Part shown: in pieces, positions 1-7,771 of the stretch
Position numbering within the stretch: position 1 is the first letter of the stretch
Layout of the letters: each line of letters opens with the position of its first letter
NCBI GenBank assembly: GCA_030429685.1
Contig: JAUIEY010000069.1
Coordinates: 1-9,321 of the forward strand
Reading direction: 5' to 3'
From: Gammaproteobacteria bacterium
GTDB taxonomy: Bacteria; Pseudomonadota; Gammaproteobacteria; Steroidobacterales; GCA-2729495
Length of the DNA stretch: 9,321 nt
Program-made: the position numbers and the translations under genes
Notes under the pieces: model-generated
Databases searched by the model: none
The model's input: the letters and a program-made list of their open reading frames with translations, nothing else
What the model was told of the DNA's origin: nothing

Positions 1-612
1 CCTACATTCAAGGCCGTGCCATTTCGCAAACTGCCCACCAGCCGCATTGCCACATTCTTGCTGCAGGTTGTGGTGATGTTTTTTATTGCCGGCATAAACA
101 GTCTGCAGGCGCTGTGGCTGCAGATTACCTCCGCGCCGGTGCTGACTTTTTGCTACGCGCTGCTCGGCGGCCTGAACATTGTATTTTTCTTTTTGCTCAA
201 GCAACCGACCCTGGCCGGCCGCAAGCTGATGGATGAAATCGAAGGCTTTCGCATGTACCTGGGCACAGCCGAGGAAAACCGGCTGAAGTTTCTGCACCCG
301 CCCGACAAGACACCGGAACTGTTCGAGAAATACCTGCCCTACGCCATGGCGCTGGACGTGGAAAACGAGTGGAACGACAAGTTTGCCGCGGTGCTGGCCG
401 CGGCCAGCACTGATCCCGACAGCGCGGGCGGCGGTTATCGGCCGCGCTGGTACCGCGGCACGCGCTGGCAGGCAGGCCGCGCCGGCAGTCTGGCTGCCAG
501 CATGGGCAGCGCGGTGGCGTCATCGGTACGCGCGCCGGGCTCGAGCTCCGGCAGCGGCGGCGGCGGCTTTTCGGGCGGCGGCGGTGGTGGTGGCGGCGGC
601 GGTGGCTGGTGA
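1..612 (+). CDS. DUF2207 family membrane protein, C-terminal part (5' end outside window)
   Basis: This is the last 203 codons of a longer reading frame that is already open at base 1, so the true start lies outside the window; the first ATG-like or GTG codon here is not a credible start. Counting from the first codon, residues about 16-35 and 47-66 are hydrophobic and look like two adjacent membrane helices. A polar segment follows with the pattern EGFRMYL (about 81-87), then TPELFEKYLPYAMALDVENEW, which is typical of the C-terminal half of DUF2207 (YciQ-like) proteins. The protein ends in a low-complexity Ser/Gly tail with eleven consecutive glycines and a final Trp, also usual for this family. 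Family function is not established; members are often found near LemA genes, but that neighbour is not visible here. The polar part after the second helix is presumably cytoplasmic (inference). The stop TGA is four bases from the gltD stop on the other strand. Confidence 0.85.
   Translation, partial: PTFKAVPFRKLPTSRIATFLLQVVVMFFIAGINSLQALWLQITSAPVLTFCYALLGGLNIVFFFLLKQPTLAGRKLMDEIEGFRMYLGTAEENRLKFLHPPDKTPELFEKYLPYAMALDVENEWNDKFAAVLAAASTDPDSAGGGYRPRWYRGTRWQAGRAGSLAASMGSAVASSVRAPGSSSGSGGGGFSGGGGGGGGGGGW
553..609 (+). repeat. GGC/GGT triplet tract coding a poly-glycine tail
   Basis: Four GGC codons (556-567) and, after Phe-Ser, eleven consecutive Gly codons (574-606, GGC and GGT in small blocks) form a near-perfect GGN triplet tract at the very end of the DUF2207 gene. 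Such tails are common in this protein family, so the residue composition is expected. The uninterrupted triplet DNA could vary in length by replication slippage; that is inference. Confidence 0.8.
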
Positions 613-616
613 GTTC

Positions 617-2113
<1,497 letters not shown>

Positions 2114-2122
2114 CTTGCATAA

Positions 2123-2129
2123 CTTCCTT
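2123..2129 (-). promoter_or_regulatory. Ribosome binding site of gltD
   Basis: On the minus strand AAGGAAG sits between the gltB stop (TAA, 2131-2133) and the gltD ATG, with 9 bases to the start codon. It allows independent re-initiation on the gltBD mRNA and supports the ATG at 2113 over the out-of-frame ATG at 2120, which would be only two bases from the site. Confidence 0.75.
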
Positions 2130-2130
2130 A

Positions 2131-5100
2131 TTAAGCCTCGCGAGCCACAAAGGTGCCGGTCTGATCGGCTTCGTGAATCTCGGATTCGATTTCCTCGTCA
2201 TGCCGCTTGCGGTCTGACAGAACGCGCTTGTAGTCAGTCGGCATAACTTTGACAAACTGCTCGAGCACTTCGGGCCAGCCGTCAAGAATCTGCTTGGCGA
2301 CTTCCGAGCCGGTGTACTCGAGATGCAGCTCAATCAGCTCGCGCAGCTCGGACACGTCATCGTCGTCGTCCACCGCATCGAGATCGACCATGCCCTTGTT
2401 GCACTTCGACTCGAAATCGCCGTTGACGTCCCAGACATAGGCAACCCCGCCCGACATGCCGGCCGCGAAATTGCGCCCGGTGGGACCCAGAATCACCGCG
2501 CGACCGCCGGTCATGTATTCGCAGCCATGATCGCCGACGCCCTCGACAACCGCCTTGGCGCCGGAGTTGCGCACGCAAAAGCGCTCTGCCGCCCGGCCGC
2601 GGAAAAAGGCCCGCCCGGTGGTGGCGCCATACAGTGCGACGTTGCCGATAATGACGTTGTCTTCCGCGACAAAGCTGCTGTTCTTGGGCGGGTAAACAAT
2701 GATGCGGCCACCCGACAGGCCTTTGCCGACATAGTCATTGGAGTCGCCTTCGAGCTCCAGCGTGACGCCGCGCACCAGCCAGGCGCCGAAACTCTGCCCG
2801 GCCGAACCGTTGAACTTGAAGTGCGCGGTATCAATCGGCAGACCGCGCTCACCCCAGCGCTTGACGATGGTGTGGCTCAGCGTGGTGCCGACAGTGCGAT
2901 TGGTGTTCACAATCGGCAACTCGTGTTCGACGCGCTCGCCTTTTTCGATCGCCGGACGTGCCAGTTCGATCAGGCGATTGTCCAGTGCCAGTTGCAGGCC
3001 GTGGTCCTGCTGCATGGTGCAGTAGACGTCTACGCTTTCGCGCGGTTTTTGTGCCGGCGCGAGAATGGGCGCAAGGTCCAGACCGTCCGCCTTCCAGTGC
3101 TTCACGGCGCGGCGCGTATCCATCACATCGGTACGGCCGATCATGTCAACAATACGGCGGAACCCGAGCTCGGCCATGATGGCGCGCGCTTCCTCGGCGA
3201 CCATGAACAGGTAGTTGACGACGTGTTCGGGTTTGCCGTCGAACTTCTTACGCAACACCGGATCCTGCGTGGCAATGCCGACCGGGCAGGTGTTGAGGTG
3301 ACACTTGCGCATCATGATGCAGCCCATGGTGATCAGCGGCGCGGTCGAGAAGCCGTATTCCTCGGCTCCCAGCAGCGCGGCAATCACGACGTCGCGACCG
3401 GTTTTCATGCCACCGTCGGCCTGCAGCACCACGCGGGAACGCAAATCGTTCAGCACCAGCGTCTGATGGGTTTCAGCCACGCCAAGTTCCCAGGGCAGCC
3501 CGGCATGCTTGATTGAGGTCAGCGGCGACGCACCGGTGCCGCCGTTGTCACCCGAAATCAGAATATGGTCGGCATGCGCCTTGGACACACCCGCGGCGAT
3601 AGTGCCGACCCCGACTTCCGACACCAGTTTGACGCTGATACGGGCGCTCGGGTTGGCGTTTTTCAAATCATGAATAAGCTGCGCCAGATCCTCGATGGAA
3701 TAAATATCGTGATGCGGCGGCGGCGAAATCAGCCCGACACCCGGTGTTGAGTAGCGGATGCGCGCAATGACTTCATCAACCTTGCGGCCTGGCAGCTCAC
3801 CGCCCTCGCCGGGCTTGGCACCCTGCGCCATTTTGATCTGCAGTTCATCGGCATTGGTCAGGTACCAGGCCGTGACACCGAAACGTCCCGAGGCAATCTG
3901 TTTAATTGCCGACCGGCGCGAATCACCGGACGGCAACGGTTCAAAACGCTCCGGGTCTTCCCCGCCCTCACCGGTGTTGGACTTGCCGCCGAGCCGGTTC
4001 ATGGCAATTGCGAGCGCTTCATGCGATTCCTTGGATATGGAACCGAAACTCATGGCGCCGGTAACAAAGCGTTTCACGATCTCGCTGGCCGGTTCCACGT
4101 CTTCGAGCGGAATGGAGCCGCGCTTGCGCGGTTTGAGATCAATCAGGCCACGCAGGGTGCAGTTGGCGCGCGCGTTGTTATTAATCTGCTCGGCAAACTT
4201 GGCGTACGCCGCCTGACTGTTGCCACGCGCTGCGGATTGCAGGTTGGCAATGGTCATCGGCTCCCAGGCATGCCGCTCGCCGGCACTGCGCCAGTGAAAA
4301 TCGCCCGGGTTGGGCAATTCGTCCAGCTTGTCCTCGTCCCGCGCGGGCCACGCCAGGGCATGGCGGCGCCGGCCTTCCTCTTCGAGAATGGCAAAGTTCA
4401 CGCCCTTGAGGCGGCTCTGCGTGCCGACAAAGGAACGCTCGATCACCTCGTCGGCAATGCCCAGCGCTTCAAAAATCTGCGCGCCTTTGTAGGACGCCAG
4501 CGTGGATATGCCCATCTTGGCCATGACTTTGAGCATGCCCTTGCCGACAGCCTTGCGGTATGCGTCAACAATTTCCAGGTCATTTTTGCAGCGCGTGCCT
4601 TCCAGCAGGCCTTCGCGCTGCGACTGCCACAGGGCTTCATACGCCAGATAGGGATTGATGGCATCGGCACCGTAACCGGTCAGCAGACAGAAGTGATGCA
4701 CTTCGCGCGCTTCGCCCGACTCCAGAATCAAACCGATGCGGGTGCGCTTGGCGGTCTGCACCAGGTGATGGTGCACCGATGCACAGGCCAGCAGCGAACT
4801 GACGGCAATACGCTCGCGGCTCATCGCCCGGTCGGTCAGGACAATAAAGGCGTAGCCATCGTCAACGGCCTGTTCCGCTTCGGCACAGATGCGATCCAGC
4901 GCCGGCACCAGCCCGCCCGGGGCATCCGCGGCTGCGTAGGTGATATCAATAACCTGTGACTTCAGGCCGCGGAAATCCATGTTCTTGAGCGCGGCGAGGT
5001 TGTCGTTGTTCAGGATCGGGTGCTTCAGCGCGATGCGATGACAACTTGCCTCGTTGACATCAAGCAGGTTGCTTTCCGGACCGATGTAGCACTCCAGCGA

Positions 5101-6744
5101 CATGATGCATTCTTCACGAATGGAATCGATCGGCGGGTTAGTCACCTGCGCGAACATCTGCTTGAAGTAGTCATAGATCATGCGCGGCTTGTCGGACAGA
5201 CAGGCAAGCGCCGAATCATTGCCCATGGAACCGACCGGGTCGCGCAGCTCCTTGACCAGCGGACGCAGCATGAACTGCATGGTTTCCGCAGTGTAACCAA
5301 ATGCCTGCATGCGCTCAATGAGCGTGGCTTCATCAAGACCCGCGCCCAGACCCGCCGGGTTCAGGTCTTTCATGATCATGCGCTGGTTTTCCAGCCACTG
5401 CGCATAGGGGCGCCGCGAGGCAAATTCGGATTTGAGCTCGTCGTCCGGAATCAGGCGACCCTGTTCAAAATCGATCAGGAACATGCGGCCCGGCTCCAGC
5501 CGGCCCTTGAATTTCACGTTGGCAGGATCAACCGGCACCACACCGACTTCCGATGCCATGATGACGCGGTCATCGTGGGTGAGGTAATAGCGGCTCGGGC
5601 GCAGGCCGTTGCGATCCAGCACCGCGCCGATGTAACGGCCGTCGGTGAAAGGTATGGAGGCGGGGCCGTCCCAGGGCTCCATCTTCGCCGAGTTGTACTC
5701 GTAGAAGGCGCGTTTTTCCTGGGACATCAGGTCATCTTTCTGCCACGCCTCGGGCACCATCATCATGACGGCTTCCTGCAGCGAAAAGCCCGCCATCAGC
5801 AGGAACTCCAGCACATTGTCGAAAGCGCCGGAGTCGGAAACGTCCGGTTCAATTACCGGAAACAGTTCCGCTATGTCCTCACCAAATAGATCAGACTTTG
5901 CCACACCTTCGCGCGCACGCATCCAGTTGGTATTGCCGCGCAGTGTGTTGATCTCACCGTTGTGGGACATGAAGCGCATCGGTTGCGCGCGATCCCAGCT
6001 CGGGAAAGTGTTGGTGGAAAACCGTGAATGCACCATGGCGATGTGCGAGGTGTAGTCCTCGCACTGCAGGTCGGGGTAAAAAGCCGAGACCTGATCCGGG
6101 GCAAACATGCCCTTGTATATGATGACTCGCGGCGACAGTGAGCAGACATAGAACATGTCCGCCTGCTCAAGCGAGGTGTCATTGCGCAGCGCATGCGTGG
6201 CTTTTTTGCGCGCCACGTAAATTTTGCGCTCGAATGCTTCGGCACTCAGGCCATCCGGCGCAGCCACAAACAGCTGCTCGATTTTCGGTTGTGCGGCGCG
6301 CGCCGTGGGGCCGATGTCAGCGGCATCGGCATCGGTCGGCACATCGCGCCAGCCCACCAGGTTCAGGCCCGCCTGGCTGATCAGTTCGGCAAACAGGGTT
6401 TTGCAGCGCTTGCGTTCGGCGCGGTCGGTCGGCAGAAACACATTGCCCGCAGCGTACCGGCCGGGGGCGGGCAGTTCCGCAGCGAAGGACTCGCTGGCAA
6501 CGCGGTTCAGAAACTCATGGGGCAGCGCGGTGAGCATGCCGGCGCCGTCGCCGGTGTTGCGTTCGGCACCACGGGCGCCACGGTGATCCATCCGGCAGCC
6601 AAGGTGGTCGGCGTCTTTAACGATCTGGTGACTGCGCTCACCTTTAATATGCGCGACAAAACCGACCCCGCAGGAGTCATGTTCCAGCTCGGGCCGGTAT
6701 AACCCGTGCGCTTCCGGTAATCCGCGTGTGTTGTGCACACCCAT
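2131..6744 (-). CDS. gltB: Glutamate synthase (NADPH) large subunit
   Basis: GltB hydrolyses glutamine, channels the ammonia to 2-oxoglutarate and reduces the product to glutamate; it works in the cytoplasm as a complex with GltD. Numbering from the ATG at 6744 gives 1537 residues. A short propeptide (1-24) precedes C25 in DSCGVGFV; C25 should become the N-terminal nucleophile of the class II glutaminase domain (about 25-430), which also shows HSRFSTNT (239-246) and NGEINTLRGN (262-271). A central linker domain (about 470-760) is followed by the FMN synthase domain (about 820-1190) with GEGGEDP (925-931), KPGEGGELPG (977-986), SGDNGGTGASP (1064-1074) and the three [3Fe-4S] cysteines C1142, C1148, C1153. 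The C-terminal part (about 1260-1450) is the glycine-rich beta-helix domain, followed by an acidic run near 1456-1463. An in-frame ATG at 6801 would add 19 residues but lacks a ribosome site, whereas 6744 has GGGAA 6 bases upstream. All domains look intact. Confidence 0.97.
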   Translation of the reverse strand: MGVHNTRGLPEAHGLYRPELEHDSCGVGFVAHIKGERSHQIVKDADHLGCRMDHRGARGAERNTGDGAGMLTALPHEFLNRVASESFAAELPAPGRYAAGNVFLPTDRAERKRCKTLFAELISQAGLNLVGWRDVPTDADAADIGPTARAAQPKIEQLFVAAPDGLSAEAFERKIYVARKKATHALRNDTSLEQADMFYVCSLSPRVIIYKGMFAPDQVSAFYPDLQCEDYTSHIAMVHSRFSTNTFPSWDRAQPMRFMSHNGEINTLRGNTNWMRAREGVAKSDLFGEDIAELFPVIEPDVSDSGAFDNVLEFLLMAGFSLQEAVMMMVPEAWQKDDLMSQEKRAFYEYNSAKMEPWDGPASIPFTDGRYIGAVLDRNGLRPSRYYLTHDDRVIMASEVGVVPVDPANVKFKGRLEPGRMFLIDFEQGRLIPDDELKSEFASRRPYAQWLENQRMIMKDLNPAGLGAGLDEATLIERMQAFGYTAETMQFMLRPLVKELRDPVGSMGNDSALACLSDKPRMIYDYFKQMFAQVTNPPIDSIREECIMSLECYIGPESNLLDVNEASCHRIALKHPILNNDNLAALKNMDFRGLKSQVIDITYAAADAPGGLVPALDRICAEAEQAVDDGYAFIVLTDRAMSRERIAVSSLLACASVHHHLVQTAKRTRIGLILESGEAREVHHFCLLTGYGADAINPYLAYEALWQSQREGLLEGTRCKNDLEIVDAYRKAVGKGMLKVMAKMGISTLASYKGAQIFEALGIADEVIERSFVGTQSRLKGVNFAILEEEGRRRHALAWPARDEDKLDELPNPGDFHWRSAGERHAWEPMTIANLQSAARGNSQAAYAKFAEQINNNARANCTLRGLIDLKPRKRGSIPLEDVEPASEIVKRFVTGAMSFGSISKESHEALAIAMNRLGGKSNTGEGGEDPERFEPLPSGDSRRSAIKQIASGRFGVTAWYLTNADELQIKMAQGAKPGEGGELPGRKVDEVIARIRYSTPGVGLISPPPHHDIYSIEDLAQLIHDLKNANPSARISVKLVSEVGVGTIAAGVSKAHADHILISGDNGGTGASPLTSIKHAGLPWELGVAETHQTLVLNDLRSRVVLQADGGMKTGRDVVIAALLGAEEYGFSTAPLITMGCIMMRKCHLNTCPVGIATQDPVLRKKFDGKPEHVVNYLFMVAEEARAIMAELGFRRIVDMIGRTDVMDTRRAVKHWKADGLDLAPILAPAQKPRESVDVYCTMQQDHGLQLALDNRLIELARPAIEKGERVEHELPIVNTNRTVGTTLSHTIVKRWGERGLPIDTAHFKFNGSAGQSFGAWLVRGVTLELEGDSNDYVGKGLSGGRIIVYPPKNSSFVAEDNVIIGNVALYGATTGRAFFRGRAAERFCVRNSGAKAVVEGVGDHGCEYMTGGRAVILGPTGRNFAAGMSGGVAYVWDVNGDFESKCNKGMVDLDAVDDDDDVSELRELIELHLEYTGSEVAKQILDGWPEVLEQFVKVMPTDYKRVLSDRKRHDEEIESEIHEADQTGTFVAREA

Positions 6745-6750
6745 ACTCAA

Positions 6751-6755
6751 TTCCC
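6751..6755 (-). promoter_or_regulatory. Ribosome binding site deciding the gltB start
   Basis: Minus-strand GGGAA lies 6 bases before the ATG at 6744. No comparable purine-rich site precedes the alternative in-frame ATG at 6801, whose upstream bases read CAAGCCGTATTGAA. The site therefore favours the shorter GltB with a 24-residue propeptide, which is also close to where the family's GLPE-x-x-GLY start usually lies. Confidence 0.55.
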
Positions 6756-6822
6756 ACAATGTTGCGGCGATGCCCGACGCGGGGGACCGCCCGATATCCA
6801 TTTCAATACGGCTTGCGTAGAT

Positions 6823-6926
6823 GCCGGCAGTGCCGGCGCTTGGCCATAAGCCTTTGTTTTTATTGGCTTCCGAGAGACAACCTCAAGTGACGATCTTGTG
6901 AATCGTTATGTCACCCGCGGCCAAGC
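6823..6926 (-). promoter_or_regulatory. Candidate structured 5' leader of gltB
   Basis: On the minus strand, in transcript order, these pairings can be seen. GCTTGGCC (6926-6919) is perfectly complementary to GGCCAAGC (6845-6838). Inside this helix lie hairpin A (6914-6887), in which GTGAC and GAT pair with ATC and GTCAC around a 7-nt loop with a 5-nt bulge, and hairpin B, AAGCC (6869-6865) with GGCTT (6852-6848) around an A-rich 12-nt loop. Directly abutting the closing helix is hairpin C, GCCGGC-ACT-GCCGGC (6837-6823). The arrangement resembles a three-way junction followed by a coaxial hairpin. No U-run follows hairpin C, so it is not a plain attenuator. I do not recognise a known riboswitch class. 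Chance pairing in GC-rich sequence is a real alternative. Confidence 0.3.
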
Positions 6927-6941
6927 TGGCGAGAACCGCGC

Positions 6942-6971
6942 ATTATAGCCGCAAATCCTGGCGCGACTCAA
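6942..6971 (-). promoter_or_regulatory. Predicted sigma70-type promoter of gltBD
   Basis: The minus strand has a consensus -10 box TATAAT at 6947-6942 and a -35 box TTGAGT (first four of TTGACA matched) at 6971-6966, with an 18-bp spacer. Transcription would start near 6935, giving a leader of about 190 nt before the gltB ATG at 6744. A TCAGG-N7-CCTGA inverted repeat (6990-7006) is centred about 60 bp upstream of the predicted start, a reasonable place for an activator, but I do not recognise it as the site of a known regulator. I saw no sigma54 GG-N10-GC pattern in the leader. Confidence 0.6.
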
Positions 6972-7041
6972 TCCTGCGGCCGCGGAAGATCAGGCTAAGC
7001 ACCTGAATCCATGGCGCTTTTGGGTTGTTTTCCGACGGATG

Positions 7042-7053
7042 TGACGGCCGTCA
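7042..7053. promoter_or_regulatory. 12-bp perfect palindrome, possible operator upstream of the DUF924 gene
   Basis: TGACGGCCGTCA is a perfect palindrome 36 bp before the DUF924 ATG, and its half-site GACGG occurs again at 7034-7038. A position this close to a start codon suits a repressor site. No regulator is encoded in the window and no known consensus is recognised, so the role is inference. Confidence 0.3.
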
Positions 7054-7089
7054 AAGTATCTGACCTGCCCCGGTTGCGATCATGCGCGC

Positions 7090-7680
7090 ATGAGTGATTA
7101 TGACTACGAAGAGCTGCTGCAATTCTGGTTTGCCGACCGCGAACGCAACGAACTGACCGTGGACAGCCGCATGGCCAGCTGGTTTGGCAACGATCCGGCC
7201 TTTGACGCCGAGGTAGCGGAGCGTTTCTGCGGCCTGGTGGACCGGGCGCTAAAGGGTGAACTGGACAACTGGGCAGCCGAGCCACGCGGCCGGCTGGCAC
7301 TGATCCTGACGCTGTGTCAGTTGCCGCGGCATATCTACAAGCACAGCAAGCAGGCCTTCCGCGGCGATCGCAAGGCGCTGAAGCTTTGCGAGCAGGGCGT
7401 CGCTGCAGGCTCCTACAAAAGTCTCAGCGAACTGGAGCAGCTGTTCTTTTTCATGCCGCTGCAGCGGATTGAATCACTGAAAATTCAGCAGACCTCGGTA
7501 AAGATTTTTGCCGCGCTGACCAAACGGGTGTCTGACACCCTGCGCGACACCTTTGACACCGTGGCCCAGTTTGCCGAACTGCGTCACGACATCATCGCCG
7601 AATTCGGCCGCTTCCCTCACCGCAATGCCGCTCTCGGGCGGGAAACCACGGGCGAGGAACAGACCTACCTGTCCGCCTGA
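7090..7680 (+). CDS. DUF924 family protein
   Basis: A 196-residue soluble, mostly helical protein of the DUF924 family, whose molecular function is not established. It starts in the usual way with a short acidic stretch and LLQFWFADR (9-17), then WFGNDPAFDAEV (31-42). The conserved middle block normally reading DQFPRN-(I/L)-(Y/F) is here CQLPRHIYK (76-84), and is followed by QAF (88-90) and KAL (95-97). The block LFFFMPLQRIESLKIQQ (118-134) and the C-terminal ELRHDIIAEFGRFPHRNAAL (163-182) with LGRETT are strongly characteristic. Length is normal for the family. No signal peptide or membrane helix is seen, so it is probably cytoplasmic. The ATG at 7090 has no clear ribosome site; a 3-codon ATG frame starting at 7082 overlaps it in an ATGA arrangement. 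It is divergent from gltB and lies 91 bp before the thiolase; whether it is co-transcribed with either side is unclear. Confidence 0.88.
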   Translation: MSDYDYEELLQFWFADRERNELTVDSRMASWFGNDPAFDAEVAERFCGLVDRALKGELDNWAAEPRGRLALILTLCQLPRHIYKHSKQAFRGDRKALKLCEQGVAAGSYKSLSELEQLFFFMPLQRIESLKIQQTSVKIFAALTKRVSDTLRDTFDTVAQFAELRHDIIAEFGRFPHRNAALGRETTGEEQTYLSA

Positions 7681-7710
7681 CCGGCTGCCGCCCCGGCCCT
7701 GAACCGCCAA

Positions 7711-7739
7711 TTGCCCCGCGCGCTTAACCTGTCTATGGT
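7711..7739 (+). promoter_or_regulatory. Possible promoter of the thiolase gene
   Basis: TTGCCC (7711-7716) and TATGGT (7734-7739) each match four of six sigma70 consensus bases and are exactly 17 bp apart; transcription would start near 7746, just before the ribosome site. The match is modest and a promoter of this quality can occur by chance. Confidence 0.35.
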
Positions 7740-7744
7740 TAGGC
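7722..7744. promoter_or_regulatory. Inverted repeat before the thiolase gene (operator or hairpin)
   Basis: GCTTAACC (7722-7729) and GGTTAGGC (7737-7744) form arms of 8 positions, seven Watson-Crick pairs and one T-G, around a 7-base centre. No T-run follows on either strand, so it is not a standard intrinsic terminator for the DUF924 gene. It covers the candidate -10 box, the position expected of a repressor site. The arms do not look like PsrA or E. coli FadR half-sites as I remember them. Confidence 0.35.
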
Positions 7745-7760
7745 AACCGCTTGGCTGGGT

Positions 7761-7765
7761 GGAGG
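7761..7765 (+). promoter_or_regulatory. Ribosome binding site of the thiolase gene
   Basis: GGAGG stands 6 bases before the ATG at 7772. It decides this start over the in-frame TTG at 7751, which would place the GGAGG inside the coding region and add seven residues not expected for a thiolase. Confidence 0.8.
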
Positions 7766-7771
7766 CCCTGT

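Larger units (their letters stand above)
6745..7089. other. Divergent intergenic region between gltB and the DUF924 gene
   Basis: This 345-bp stretch carries no credible gene. From left to right it holds the gltB ribosome site, an alternative gltB ATG (6801), a set of inverted repeats that would lie in the gltB leader RNA (6823-6926), the gltB promoter (6942-6971), a NotI-like 8-bp palindrome GCGGCCGC (6976-6983), a TCAGG-N7-CCTGA inverted repeat (6990-7006) and a 12-bp palindrome (7042-7053). I found no convincing rightward sigma70 promoter for the DUF924 gene. Confidence 0.7.

Noticed and set aside
2323..3516. A 397-codon open frame on the plus strand, opposite gltB
   Set aside because: It lies wholly antisense to a well-conserved GltB region. 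Long antisense frames are common in GC-rich coding DNA, and its translation shows no domain I recognise.
4021..5889. Two further long plus-strand frames (4021-4959 and 5020-5889) opposite gltB
   Set aside because: Same explanation: they share the reading-frame register created by GltB codon bias, and their translations are rich in His, Arg, Gln and Val without recognisable motifs.
6823..6837. GC hairpin in the gltB leader read as a transcription attenuator
   Set aside because: No run of T follows it on the transcribed strand and no leader peptide with a biased codon run precedes it.
6976..6983. 8-bp palindrome GCGGCCGC just upstream of the gltB -35 box
   Set aside because: Short all-GC palindromes are frequent in GC-rich DNA and nothing else marks it as an operator.
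7751..7771. In-frame TTG start for the thiolase
   Set aside because: The ATG at 7772 has GGAGG six bases upstream, and the seven extra residues would have to be encoded across that ribosome site.
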